From Oscillatoria sp. FACHB-1407 (GTDB lineage: Bacteria; Cyanobacteriota; Cyanobacteriia; Elainellales; Elainellaceae), in assembly GCF_014697545.1 (NCBI RefSeq), contig NZ_JACJSA010000026.1:1-64000 (forward strand): a DNA stretch of 64,000 nt, read 5' to 3'. This document shows, piece after piece, positions 1 through 8,987 of the stretch. The first letter of the stretch is position 1; each line of letters starts with the position of its first letter. The translations under genes were made by a program, and so were the position numbers. A model generated the notes under the pieces. It made no database searches. It was not told the DNA's origin and saw only the letters and a list, made by a program, of their open reading frames with translations.

Positions 1-1
1 G

Positions 2-97
2 TTCTTCGAGGTGGTTCACAATGCTCGCAAGCGAGGTAAAGCCCTACTCTCCACACTCTTGGAGATCCTATTACCGATCTCCCCGAAACAGCTATAG
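2..97 (+). CDS. C-terminal tail of a transposase-like or unknown protein (partial)
   Basis: An open frame runs in from the left edge for 31 codons and stops with TAG at 95-97. The visible residues are basic then leucine-rich (VVHNARKRGK followed by LLSTLLEILL). This loosely recalls the C-terminus of some transposases. The fragment is too short to name and could be chance. Confidence 0.3.
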   Translation, partial: FFEVVHNARKRGKALLSTLLEILLPISPKQL

Positions 98-252
98 AGC
101 CAGGGTTAAATGCAGTATGTTAAAAACCAACGTACTAACACCCTAAATCTCAACATTAGCCTCAGCCCTCTTTCAGAAGTGAGAACCCCTTCTCCATCAA
201 TGGTTGAGATAGACGAAGCCATAGGACAGAGGGAGCAGAACAGGAGGATGAC

Positions 253-436
253 GGGTACATCTAACGGTTAGGGGAGTGGCGGTTAAAACCGCAGACTTCG
301 GCGTGAGCTCAGTCGAACGCCACCAGAACAAAACCTGCCTACGCCGGTTCAAACCCTTAGCCCGCGTCGGCGGACTTTGCTCCAATCGCCGCGAATTCAT
401 TCGCCGGGTTCAGTCCTCCAATTACTGGGTACACCC
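253..436 (+). repeat. Hairpin-rich interspersed element, type A, copy 1
   Basis: The element is bounded by imperfect terminal inverted repeats (GGGTACATCT at 253-262, GGGTACACCC at 427-436). It contains the palindromes GGCGGTTAAAACCGC and GCGAATTCATTCGC and the string GTCGGCGGACTT. Nearly the same sequence recurs at 27979-28163, and with insertions or truncations at 15517-15740 and 35348-35416. It is not coding. The rest of 98-499 shows no gene. Confidence 0.8.
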
Positions 437-499
437 AAGGATGACGGCCTCGACAGTTGCTATATCCCCTATCTACTCTTCTACCTGCCGACCTTTTGC

Positions 500-1990
500 C
501 TAACCCTCTTCAGGGGGCTTTGGCGATTTGGGGAAACCTGTATTTTCCTCAGTGGCTCGCTTTTCTCGAATGGTTTTGGCACGTTGCATCAAGTCCTGGA
601 AATACCCTGTTTCTGTGATTTCAGACACCTGTTTGGCACGTTTTTCCTGGTCGATCTCAATCTTGGGTTTGAGGACGACTTTCACCTGGTCACGCACCTG
701 CTCATAGATTGCCTGCGTGTAGCCACCTTTGTTTGCCCGATCGACGACGATGACACCCACAGCACTAATAACCAGGGCGATCGCCGGAGGCACAAGGGGC
801 ACCCATCCACTGTTGAGGAAGATGAGATAACAAATTCCGTATAACACCCCCAGCGCAGCTATTTCAGAACCCACCAGGACGAGGGTTTTGCGAGTAGACC
901 ACGCCACCACGCCACCGACCACAGCCCAGCCCAAGATCCACACCATCTCAACGCCTTCTGCCCAGTACCAGATCAAGGGACGCTGATCGAGCACTGCACT
1001 CAAAATCTGACTGGTGGCATGGGCATGAATAACCACTCCTGGCATAAATGTCTCGCGCTCTGCCGCATCTCCGCCCAGTGGAGTGAAGAACAAATCTTTG
1101 ACGGTTTGGGAGGTGTAGCCGATTAAGACGACGCGATCGCGCACCCAGTTGGGATCGATCCGGTTCTCTAACACATCGGTCAACGTGACTTGCCGAATCG
1201 ATTCCAGTCCGCCGTAGTTCAACAAAATCTGATAATCGACCACGTCTTCATTGTGATATCCCCCGGCATTCGGTGAGAGGCGATGAAAAATCGTGGAGCC
1301 GATCTGGATATCTCCGCTCTCTGCTTCTGTGGCAGTAATTCCTTCTCGCTCCAAATACATCAGGGACAGGAGCAAACTTAAGGAGAGGGGTTGGCTGTTG
1401 GGATCACTACACAGACTGGGTTTGACAATCGGTTGGTCTGAAATGTCAGGCGTTGACACTAGGGTGTTGCGCCGAATTACGCCTAACCGATCCTGGGGTA
1501 AATCTGCAAAACCAATGCGATCGTCGGGAACTCCCGGAGGAGGAGCTAAGCCAGGTTCCTCTTTAGAACTCAAAACGCAGGTAGCGGCAATCAGATCGCT
1601 CTCTTCCAAAATTTGCAACAGTGCATCCCGATTGTTGCCCTGGGGTACATCTCTGGCAATGTCGATACCAATCGCACGGGGTTGATTCTCCAGAAGACGT
1701 TCTAACAGTTGTGCCAGGGTACCATCTTCGATGGGAAACTCGTTGCGCGTTTGGATATCAGTCTCACTGATGCCAACAACCAGCAATCGATTTTCAAAGT
1801 CATTGGTCTGACGCAGTTGCATGAGAGTGTCGTAGGCACTGAGTTCTGCGCCTTCCAGTGCCCCCAGTTGCCGCAGAAGTAGCACCGCCCCAGTGACCAC
1901 CGCACTGGTGAGCAAGACGGTGCCACCCAGGGCTTTTAGAAGTGATTGCCGACGATTGCGGTTCGTGAAAAACCGAAAATGTTGCACCAT
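500..1990 (-). CDS. CHASE2 domain membrane sensor protein without an obvious output domain
   Basis: A membrane-anchored sensory protein of about 496 residues. An N-terminal membrane segment (about residues 18-40) is followed by a long extracytoplasmic CHASE2 domain. Family-like strings are AYDTLMQLR, RAIGIDIARD, RDRVVLIGYT and PGVVIHAHATSQ. Three hydrophobic segments follow (about 345-425), then a charged cytoplasmic tail of about 70 residues. CHASE2 proteins usually carry a kinase, cyclase or GGDEF output; here none is visible, so it may signal through a partner. The ATG at 1990 is used; a GTG at 1996 is also possible, and neither has a strong ribosome site. A second CHASE2 protein lies at 25182-27914. 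Confidence 0.85.
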   Translation of the reverse strand: MVQHFRFFTNRNRRQSLLKALGGTVLLTSAVVTGAVLLLRQLGALEGAELSAYDTLMQLRQTNDFENRLLVVGISETDIQTRNEFPIEDGTLAQLLERLLENQPRAIGIDIARDVPQGNNRDALLQILEESDLIAATCVLSSKEEPGLAPPPGVPDDRIGFADLPQDRLGVIRRNTLVSTPDISDQPIVKPSLCSDPNSQPLSLSLLLSLMYLEREGITATEAESGDIQIGSTIFHRLSPNAGGYHNEDVVDYQILLNYGGLESIRQVTLTDVLENRIDPNWVRDRVVLIGYTSQTVKDLFFTPLGGDAAERETFMPGVVIHAHATSQILSAVLDQRPLIWYWAEGVEMVWILGWAVVGGVVAWSTRKTLVLVGSEIAALGVLYGICYLIFLNSGWVPLVPPAIALVISAVGVIVVDRANKGGYTQAIYEQVRDQVKVVLKPKIEIDQEKRAKQVSEITETGYFQDLMQRAKTIREKRATEENTGFPKSPKPPEEG

Positions 1991-1996
1991 TTTCAC

Positions 1997-2213
1997 TGTT
2001 AAGGTTGGTTCTGCTTATGCTCCATTGTTCCATTGGAATCGTCTAGAGCAAATGCCTAATTCTTAATTTTCTCTGCCAAGGGAGCATTATAGGGAGGTAA
2101 CAAGCATCACTTTTTTGGCACAAGATTTTTTTGCAGCTATCCTAAAAGCATCTCAAGATTGATCTTTACCGCTAGTTTTCAACAGATTTAGCATCTTTAT
2201 TGAGGATAGTGTG
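1997..2213. promoter_or_regulatory. Divergent intergenic region between CHASE2 and protease genes
   Basis: This 217 bp AT-rich gap separates two divergent genes and must carry both promoters. The only clear element is the ribosome site GAGG at 2202-2205, placed 8 bases before ATG 2214. I see no convincing paired -35/-10 boxes or operator. Confidence 0.35.
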
Positions 2214-4070
2214 ATGGTTGACTCGGTTTCTGCTGCTTCGTCAGCGATCGCACAGGATGCTTCGGCGATTGCTCTCAATCAGTTTATCCCTCAACCCGTG
2301 ATTTTAGCGGGTGCTCCAAACGGCAATCCCCCTGACTCACCCGACCAACGCATTGACCCCAACACTCGCACCTCCCCCTATGCAGGGGTTGGCAGCATCG
2401 GAGTGTCTCTTCCGGGTACAGGAGACTTTTTGGGATCAGGCACCCCGATTAGCCGTCGCCACATCCTCACGGCAGCGCATTTACTTGATTTTGATGATGA
2501 CGGATTAAATGACGTATTGCCCGAAAATGTCATTTTTAACCTCAACTTTGGGCGCATTCTCTCTGACCGAATTGCGGCTGAGTCATTGCAAATCTTTCCG
2601 GGTTACCAGGGCTTTGATGACACCGTCAGCAATGACCTTGCCATCATTACCCTCAGCCGTGATTTGCCCGCAGGAGTGCCGATTTATGATCTCAATCGCC
2701 AACCCCTTACCACAGGCACCACTCTAACACTCGTGGGCTATGGCACCACAGGCGATGGCATCTCTGGAAATATTCCCGGCACAGCCAGCTTTGACCAGAA
2801 ACGGGTGGGACAAAATCAGGTCGATCTGACGCTGGAAGGGGCTTTTATCTACGACTTTGACGGTCCCAATGCTTTCAGCAACTTGTTTGCTGGGGTCGGC
2901 TCCGGGTTGACGTTGGGTAACACGATTGAGACGTCTGTGGGTCCTGGTGATTCTGGGGGGCCCAGCTTTATTCAACAGGGCGATCGCCTCTTGCTAGCGG
3001 GCGTCAACACCTTTGCCTTTGCCTTTCCTGAAGGCTTTGGCTTACCGGGAACCATTCAGGGAACGTTTGGCACGGGGGGCGGCGGCGTCATTGTGTCAGA
3101 GCCAGACAAACTCGCCTGGATTGACAGCATTCTTGCAACCTTGCCTCCCACCGGAAGCCTGTCGGGAAGTGTCTGGCAGGATGCTAACGGGGATGGCGAT
3201 CGCGACTCTGACGAAACTGGACTTGCGGGTTGGACACTCTATCTTGATCTAAACCAGGATGGGCAGTTCAATACTACCGAACCGACTAGCCTGAGCAACT
3301 CCGACGGAGCCTACCAATTCACAGGATTAGCCGCAGGCAGCTACACAATTGCTGCGCTGATTCAGCCAGGGTGGGAGCAGACCTTCCCCACGGGCAGCCC
3401 TAACACCTACCAGATACAACTCGGCAACAACGCCACCATCGGCAATCTTAATTTCGGCATCCGCCAACTCAGTACACCAACTCCCACCCCGACGCCGACT
3501 CCTACCCCGACGCCGACTCCCACACCCACACCCGAACCCACACCGACTCCTGCCCCAATCACAGGCACCGACGGCAATGATGATCTGGTGGGAACCGCCG
3601 CTGCCGACGTCATCAACGGGGGGGGTGGGCGCGATCGCATCCTGGGAGCAGATGGCAACGACCAACTCAATGGCGAACTTGGCAATGACTCCCTGTTTGG
3701 TGGCGCAGGGACAGACACCCTGAATGGCGGCAGCGGCAATGATGTCCTGGTCGGTGACAGTGGCAGAGACGCCCTCACCGGAGGAACCGGGCGCGATCGC
3801 TTTGTTTACCTCACCGCTCAAGATCGGGTCGATCGCATCACCGACTTTGACAGCAGGCAGGATCTAATCGATTTGAGAGGCATATTCGCTCAACCGGGTT
3901 TTGATAGCTCTGAGGCGATCGCTGATTACATTCGCCTGACCCAAATCGGTGCTCATACGGTTGTCAGCGTTGACTTTAATGGTGACATCGGCGGCATCCG
4001 CTTCAACCGATTGGCAGTTCTGGAAAATGTTGTCACCACTACGGTGAGCAACAGCAATTTCTGGGTCTAG
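2214..4070 (+). CDS. Secreted trypsin-like serine protease with SdrD-type B domain and RTX calcium-binding tail
   Basis: Predicted extracellular S1-type protease of 618 residues. Counting from the upstream GTG at 2211, the triad is His90 (LTAAHLL), Asp142 (NDLAIITLS) and Ser248 (GPGDSGGPSF). After the protease domain (about 40-310) comes an SdrD-like B domain (about 320-415; DANGDGDRDSDETGLAGW, DGAYQFTGLAAGSY). A Thr-Pro linker follows (about 425-445), then four to five GGxGxD RTX nonapeptides (about 450-530) and a C-terminal block. There is no N-terminal signal peptide, so type I (ABC) export through the C-terminus is expected. No type I exporter lies nearby. ATG 2214 is preferred over GTG 2211 because GAGG at 2202-2205 is 8 bases away. 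Confidence 0.9.
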   Translation: MVDSVSAASSAIAQDASAIALNQFIPQPVILAGAPNGNPPDSPDQRIDPNTRTSPYAGVGSIGVSLPGTGDFLGSGTPISRRHILTAAHLLDFDDDGLNDVLPENVIFNLNFGRILSDRIAAESLQIFPGYQGFDDTVSNDLAIITLSRDLPAGVPIYDLNRQPLTTGTTLTLVGYGTTGDGISGNIPGTASFDQKRVGQNQVDLTLEGAFIYDFDGPNAFSNLFAGVGSGLTLGNTIETSVGPGDSGGPSFIQQGDRLLLAGVNTFAFAFPEGFGLPGTIQGTFGTGGGGVIVSEPDKLAWIDSILATLPPTGSLSGSVWQDANGDGDRDSDETGLAGWTLYLDLNQDGQFNTTEPTSLSNSDGAYQFTGLAAGSYTIAALIQPGWEQTFPTGSPNTYQIQLGNNATIGNLNFGIRQLSTPTPTPTPTPTPTPTPTPTPEPTPTPAPITGTDGNDDLVGTAAADVINGGGGRDRILGADGNDQLNGELGNDSLFGGAGTDTLNGGSGNDVLVGDSGRDALTGGTGRDRFVYLTAQDRVDRITDFDSRQDLIDLRGIFAQPGFDSSEAIADYIRLTQIGAHTVVSVDFNGDIGGIRFNRLAVLENVVTTTVSNSNFWV

Positions 4071-4087
4071 ACAAAAGAATGAGCAAC

Positions 4088-4165
4088 GATGACAATCGCT
4101 CAAATACTGATTCTGGGTGAGCTTTCCGACTCGCCTCCGCCCTATCGCGTGTGGCTACGGCTATA
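4088..4165 (+). repeat. Interspersed repeat containing a GTGGCTACGGCTATA end (partial copy)
   Basis: The stretch CTGATTCTGGG...GACTCGCCTCCGCC...GTGGCTACGGCTATA is shared with 20886-21095 (direct) and 34989-35093 (inverted). It lies between the convergent protease and plsC genes. No coding potential is seen. Confidence 0.65.
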
Positions 4166-4181
4166 TTTCGATCGGACAAGC

Positions 4182-4820
4182 CTAACGTCCCAAATCATGG
4201 AGAGCATGAATCGCATCAACACACGCTTGCGTCACAGCCTCCAGGTCTTCACGCTGCGTTGAGCGCGGTGGGGCGATGACCTGACCCACCCGAACCGTTA
4301 CTGGCACAGGACGAGGGAGCAATCGTCCTTTGGCGATAATCCGGTGCGTCCCCCACAGGCTTACAGGAAGTAGAGGAACCTGAGCCTTTGCCGCCACCAT
4401 TGCCGCCCCCAATTTGGCAGAGGGAATGCGTCCATCGGGGGTACGAGTGCCCGACAGGAAAATGCCGACTGCCCATCCTGCCTCTAATTGCGTCAGGGCT
4501 GCACGAATGGCACTGCGATCGGCTGAACCGCGTTTGACCGGATAGGCTCCATAAAGGCGAATTGCCTGCCCCAGACCTGGCACTCGAAACAACTCCTCTT
4601 TTGCCATGTAGGACACCGGGCGGCGCATACAGCAGGACAAAATCGGTGGATCGAAGTCGCTGGCATGATTGGCAACCACAATCAGCGGTCCCTGTTGAGG
4701 AATGTGTTCTAGACCGTGCGATCGCCCCCGAAAGTAACCCCGCAGCATCGGCGCAACCACCAGCCACTTGAACAAGTGATAGAGTTGCAAACTGACCCAA
4801 GGTTCGCGATGGTTACCCAT
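4182..4820 (-). CDS. plsC: 1-acyl-sn-glycerol-3-phosphate acyltransferase family protein
   Basis: Membrane-associated acyltransferase of 212 residues, expected to acylate lysophosphatidic acid to phosphatidic acid. The catalytic motif is NHASDFDPP (NHx4D). The downstream block YPVKRGS and the motif III region FLSGTRTPDGR are visible. The family normally has Glu before GTR in motif III, and this copy reads Ser. The gene is last in the plsX-fabH-fabD-plsC block, nine bases after fabD, so co-transcription is likely. Family assignment is firm; full activity is less certain because of the Ser. Confidence 0.85.
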   Translation of the reverse strand: MGNHREPWVSLQLYHLFKWLVVAPMLRGYFRGRSHGLEHIPQQGPLIVVANHASDFDPPILSCCMRRPVSYMAKEELFRVPGLGQAIRLYGAYPVKRGSADRSAIRAALTQLEAGWAVGIFLSGTRTPDGRIPSAKLGAAMVAAKAQVPLLPVSLWGTHRIIAKGRLLPRPVPVTVRVGQVIAPPRSTQREDLEAVTQACVDAIHALHDLGR

Positions 4821-4829
4821 AGCGGTTTC

Positions 4830-5723
4830 CTATGATTGCTCCAGGGCATCTAACGCAGCAAGGCTATTAACGTTGGTCAGTGCCAAACCGGAGCAGGTGC
4901 GCTTAATTAAGCCCGTCAATACATTCCCCGGACCCACTTCAACCACTCGTTCAACACCGTCGTCTGCTAATTGCAGCGAAATCTCCCGCCACCGGACAGA
5001 ACCAGTCATCTGACGAGTCAACCGCTCCTTGAGGGTGGCTGCATCCGTTGCCGGAATCGGTTCAACGTTAGAGAGGACGGGAACTTGAGCATCGGAGAAG
5101 GCAACGGGTTCTAACACAGCTTGAAACTCTGCTGCCGCCGATGCCATCAATGGGGAATGAAACGCCCCACTAACATTCAGCTTAACGGCTCGCTTGGCTT
5201 TGACCTGGGATAACACAGCGTCTACGCCTTCAGCAGTGCCTGAAATGACGACTTGCCCTGGGTTGTTGTCGTTCGCTAAAACGACATCCGAGGTTTCTTG
5301 AATCTTTTGCTCTAACTCGGTGCGATCGAACCCCATCAACGCTGCCATCACGCCTTCAGAAGCCCCATCCATCAGTTCAGCGCGGCGTTTGACCAGACGC
5401 AACCCGGTTTCAAAATCAAAAACACCCGCCGCATACAGCGCAACGTATTCTCCCAGGCTATGTCCCGCGACCAAGTTGGGCGTGTGTCCCTGCGATCGCA
5501 ACGCATCTACTAACAGAGTCTCAACCGTGTAGAGACAGGGCTGAGTATAGAGCGTCTTGGACACCTTATCATCTTCGCTCTGGCAGACCTCAGCGACCGA
5601 CCAGCCTAAAATCTCCTCCGCCTGCGCTAATTTGGCTTGAGCCTCAGGCAGCACAAACATATCGGCACCCATGCCAATCGCCTGAGAGCCTTGTCCCGGA
5701 AACACCCACGCTGTTTTAGTCAT
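4830..5723 (-). CDS. fabD: Malonyl CoA-acyl carrier protein transacylase
   Basis: Cytosolic enzyme that moves malonyl from CoA to ACP in fatty acid synthesis. The length is 297 residues, usual for FabD. The start region WVFPGQGSQ, nucleophile motif GHSLGEY (Ser89) and catalytic His in GAFHSPLM (about 189) are intact. ATG 5723 is chosen because the product then begins MTKTAWVFPGQGSQ as in the family and sits 13 bases after fabH. An upstream in-frame ATG at 5765 would overlap fabH. It shares an operon with plsX, fabH and plsC. Confidence 0.95.
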   Translation of the reverse strand: MTKTAWVFPGQGSQAIGMGADMFVLPEAQAKLAQAEEILGWSVAEVCQSEDDKVSKTLYTQPCLYTVETLLVDALRSQGHTPNLVAGHSLGEYVALYAAGVFDFETGLRLVKRRAELMDGASEGVMAALMGFDRTELEQKIQETSDVVLANDNNPGQVVISGTAEGVDAVLSQVKAKRAVKLNVSGAFHSPLMASAAAEFQAVLEPVAFSDAQVPVLSNVEPIPATDAATLKERLTRQMTGSVRWREISLQLADDGVERVVEVGPGNVLTGLIKRTCSGLALTNVNSLAALDALEQS

Positions 5724-5736
5724 CTCGAACCTATCC

Positions 5737-6741
5737 TTATCTGCCCCATTGAAAGATTGCTGCACCCCATGTCAGCCCCGCACCAAAACCCGCACTGGCA
5801 ATCACATCGCCAGGCTGAATTTTGCCCTGACGGACTGCCTCATCCAATGCCAGTGGAATGGAAGCTGCCGAGGTATTGCCATGATCTGCCATATTGCTTA
5901 ATACCTTATGGCTGGGGATGGAAAGACGCTGGGCAACCGCATCGAGAATGCGCTGATTTGCCTGATGCAACAACAACCAATCGACCTGATTCACCGTGAG
6001 ATTTGCCCGAAACAGGGCTTTCTCAATCACTTCAGGGACACGCTTGACCGCAAAGCGGTACACTTCCTGACCATTCATCGTGATCGGGTGAAACGTCCCC
6101 TGACCAATCGTGACGGTATCCGTCAACGCTTTAGGCTCTGGCTGATATGCCAGGTTGAGCAACTCATTTTGACTGCCATCACTGCGTAGCTCAAACCCTA
6201 ACAGGCGATCGCTTGTATGAGCCTGGAGCACGACTGCCCCTGCCCCATCGCCAAACAACACACAGGTGCGGCGATCGCTCCAATCCACCCAGCGCGACAG
6301 AATGTCTGCTCCAATCAACAGGACTGTGCTGTAAGCCCCAGTGCGAATAAACTGAGAGGCAGTCACCAGCCCAAAGACGAAGCCAGAACAAGCGGCTGTC
6401 AAATCAAAAGCGACTGCCGACGAGGCTCCTAACGATGCCTGAATTTGACTAGCCGTGCCAAACAGGTCATCTGGCGTTGAGGTCGCCAAAATAATCAGAT
6501 CAACATCCAGGGGAGTGATACCCGCCATCTCCAACGCCTGTTGCGCTGCCGTCGCGGCGATCGCTCTCAGGGGAGTCTGTGGGTCAGCCAATCGTCGCCG
6601 CAGAATACCCGTACGAGACGAAATCCACTCATCCGATGTCTCTACAACCTGGCTTAAGCCCTCATTGTCTAAAGCAGTAGAGGGTACAGCAGAGCCACAG
6701 CCAGTGATGGCGACCCCCAGTCCTAATTGTTGTTGCGGCAT
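5737..6741 (-). CDS. fabH: 3-oxoacyl-[acyl-carrier-protein] synthase III
   Basis: KAS III, which condenses acetyl-CoA with malonyl-ACP to start fatty acid chains. The protein has 334 residues, the family length. The catalytic Cys is in DLTAACSGF (Cys118), His in LLLHQANQRI and Asn in DHGNTSAASIP. Its ATG directly follows the plsX stop codon (6742-6744) with no gap, which points to translational coupling. Nothing is unusual. Confidence 0.96.
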   Translation of the reverse strand: MPQQQLGLGVAITGCGSAVPSTALDNEGLSQVVETSDEWISSRTGILRRRLADPQTPLRAIAATAAQQALEMAGITPLDVDLIILATSTPDDLFGTASQIQASLGASSAVAFDLTAACSGFVFGLVTASQFIRTGAYSTVLLIGADILSRWVDWSDRRTCVLFGDGAGAVVLQAHTSDRLLGFELRSDGSQNELLNLAYQPEPKALTDTVTIGQGTFHPITMNGQEVYRFAVKRVPEVIEKALFRANLTVNQVDWLLLHQANQRILDAVAQRLSIPSHKVLSNMADHGNTSAASIPLALDEAVRQGKIQPGDVIASAGFGAGLTWGAAIFQWGR

Positions 6742-7779
6742 CTAATCACCACTCTCTGTCGTCGCTGTCGTCACATTGTCATACTGAGTTCGGATGCGTT
6801 CCAGGACTCGATGATCTACGGCTTCCTTAGCAAAGCGAACCGCATTAAAGATCGACGGTGCCTGTGAACTGCCATGACTAATGATGCAGATGCCTGCCAC
6901 TCCCAGCAGCAACCCTCCACCGTGCTCAGCATGGTCAATGCGCTGTTTAATCCGACGGAGATTAGGCTTTAGAAAAGCTGTCCCAATTCTGCCACGCAAG
7001 CCTTGAGGCAACTCTTCCCGCAAGATTTGCAGCAAGACTTCACCCATCGCTTCGGCAAACTTGAGTAACACATTTCCAACGAAGCCATCACAGACAACCA
7101 CATCAAAGTGACCTGTTAGCACATCCCGTCCTTCCGCATTACCCACAAAGGTAATTTGCGAATTGCTTTGCAACAATTCATAAGTTCGCAGGGCTAAATC
7201 ATTGCCCTTGGATGGCTCCTCACCGATATTGAGCAACCCGACCTTTGGCTCGTCAATTTCCAAAACGTATTTGGAATAGACCGTGCCCATAACCGCAAAC
7301 TGTTCTAAAAACTTTGGACGACAATCGACATTGGCTCCGACGTCCAAAACTAGAACAGGCTTGCCCGCTATCATCGTTGGCAACACGGTGCCAATCGCTG
7401 GGCGATCGATTCCAGGTAAACGACCTAACCGCAGCAGAGCCGAAGCCATTGCTGCACCAGAATGACCCGCAGAAACAACGGCATCTGCCCGATTCTGCTT
7501 AACTAAATCCATGGCGACATTGATCGACGCTTTAGGTTTGCGTCGTAATGCACCTAGAGGCTCTTCATGCATTTCAACCACTCCTTCAGATGGCACAATC
7601 TCCATCTGAATTGAGGGGTTGTGATGCTTCATGCAGGCTTCTATCTGTTGGGGATCACCCACCAGCAAAACCTCTACCCCTAGCTCTTGCTGTGCCCTTA
7701 ATGCGCCAGCGACTATTTCAGTGGGGGCGTAGTCCCCTCCCATCGCATCTACTGCGATCCGTGCCCGAGTTGATCCCAT
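6742..7779 (-). CDS. plsX: Phosphate acyltransferase PlsX
   Basis: Makes acyl-phosphate from acyl-ACP, feeding phospholipid synthesis. Family signatures visible are the N-terminal IAVDAMGGDYAP, SAGHSGAAMA and LDVGANVDC, plus NIGEEPSKGNDL and VVCDGFVGNVLLK. The length of 345 residues is normal. It is the first gene of the minus-strand plsX-fabH-fabD-plsC group, so the promoter should lie in 7780-7960. The 185 bp between it and rpaB shows no recognisable element. Confidence 0.95.
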   Translation of the reverse strand: MGSTRARIAVDAMGGDYAPTEIVAGALRAQQELGVEVLLVGDPQQIEACMKHHNPSIQMEIVPSEGVVEMHEEPLGALRRKPKASINVAMDLVKQNRADAVVSAGHSGAAMASALLRLGRLPGIDRPAIGTVLPTMIAGKPVLVLDVGANVDCRPKFLEQFAVMGTVYSKYVLEIDEPKVGLLNIGEEPSKGNDLALRTYELLQSNSQITFVGNAEGRDVLTGHFDVVVCDGFVGNVLLKFAEAMGEVLLQILREELPQGLRGRIGTAFLKPNLRRIKQRIDHAEHGGGLLLGVAGICIISHGSSQAPSIFNAVRFAKEAVDHRVLERIRTQYDNVTTATTESGD

Positions 7780-7964
7780 TGATCAAAGTTATAGAAACCT
7801 CAAAGATTTTATCAGATGGACTCTACTCATGACGGTGAAGCTTGAAGGATAGACTCAGGATTTTTTAAGTTTTACGACCCCAACGTTCCTCATCACCGCG
7901 CAAAATCGGCAATCCACCTCTTCAAATCAACCTGTTTGAGAGGAAACTTGAGTTTTCCCGAATC

Positions 7965-8693
7965 CTATTCTTCTCCAGGGGGAACAATCCGCTGGAAGGA
8001 ATATCCCGTTCCTCGTGCGGTCAGGATTAGCTCTGGATTGCTGGGATCATCCTCAAGCTTGGCACGCAGGCGAGAAATGTGGACATCTACCACCCGTGTA
8101 TCGACGTGTCGCTCAGGCGTATAACCCCACACTTCCTGGAGAATCTCCGAGCGCGAGAAAGGTTCACCCGACCGACTGACGAGCAACTCTAGCAGGCTGA
8201 ACTCCATCCCTGTGAGGCGGATGCGCTCATCCCCTTTGTAGACTTGCCGCTTATTTGTATCAATCCGAATGGTATTGATCTGAATCACGCCCGAACTGGG
8301 AATGCCAGTCGTCCCGACTTTTTCAACCCGTCGCAACACGGAGCGAATCCGAGCTTCCAATTCCTTAGGGGAGAAAGGCTTAACGACGTAGTCGTCAGCA
8401 CCCAGCTCCAGTCCGGTAATCCGGTCGGCGACATCGCCTAAAGCCGTCAGCATGATGATGGGTACATCTGACTCTTTGCGAAGCTCCTGACAGACGCCAT
8501 AGCCATCTAGCTTTGGCATCATCACATCCAGCACCACCAGGTCGGGGTCAGAGTGACGAAATGTTTCGAGTGCTTCTTCTCCATCTGCGGCGGTCACAAC
8601 ATCGTAGCCGATCATTGAGAGGCGGGTTTCAAGGATACGGCGGATGCTAGCTTCATCATCCACAACGAGGATTTTTTCTTTTTGGCTTTCCAA
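7965..8693 (-). CDS. rpaB: OmpR-family response regulator RpaB (Ycf27 type)
   Basis: Essential-type cyanobacterial regulator tied to light and redox control. The receiver domain (about 1-120) has EKILVVDDE, phosphoacceptor Asp in LVVLDVMMPKLDG and VVKPFSP. The C-terminal winged helix (about 140-240) has RHVDTRVVDVHISRLRAKL. The string RRILETRLSMIGYDVVTAAD is highly characteristic of RpaB. I place the start at TTG 8693, giving MESQKEKILVVDDE, which matches the usual RpaB N-terminus. The strong ribosome site AAGGAG (8704-8709) lies about 11 bases upstream and would overlap the alternative GTG at 8705. The cognate kinase is not in this window. Confidence 0.93.
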   Translation of the reverse strand: MESQKEKILVVDDEASIRRILETRLSMIGYDVVTAADGEEALETFRHSDPDLVVLDVMMPKLDGYGVCQELRKESDVPIIMLTALGDVADRITGLELGADDYVVKPFSPKELEARIRSVLRRVEKVGTTGIPSSGVIQINTIRIDTNKRQVYKGDERIRLTGMEFSLLELLVSRSGEPFSRSEILQEVWGYTPERHVDTRVVDVHISRLRAKLEDDPSNPELILTARGTGYSFQRIVPPGEE

Positions 8694-8987
8694 TTTACTT
8701 AACACTCCTTAAAGTGATTGAGTGATATTAAATTTATTCACTTTATCATTAAGATAGTACCCCATTAGATCAATAGTAAGAACCTCGAAGCCACTGATAT
8801 AGCTACGCTTCAGAGTTTTTTAAGATTTGATTGATTTTCTTCAGTTATCTAAACGAATTCAGAATAGTGTTGTTAGTGAATAACGGGATGTTTTGAACGG
8901 AATATCTTTAGTTTTTGCCCTCTAAAATCGCCTCTGATTCCCTCACCTCCTCACTCTATTTGGAACAGGATGTTATTGGATTAACAC

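Noticed and set aside
377-844. 155-codon plus-strand frame
   Set aside because: It spans a type A repeat and the antisense of the CHASE2 gene; no family features.
3327-3821. Long minus-strand frames opposite the protease gene
   Set aside because: They are antisense shadows of the RTX and Thr-Pro coding repeats, with Gly/Arg/Val low complexity.
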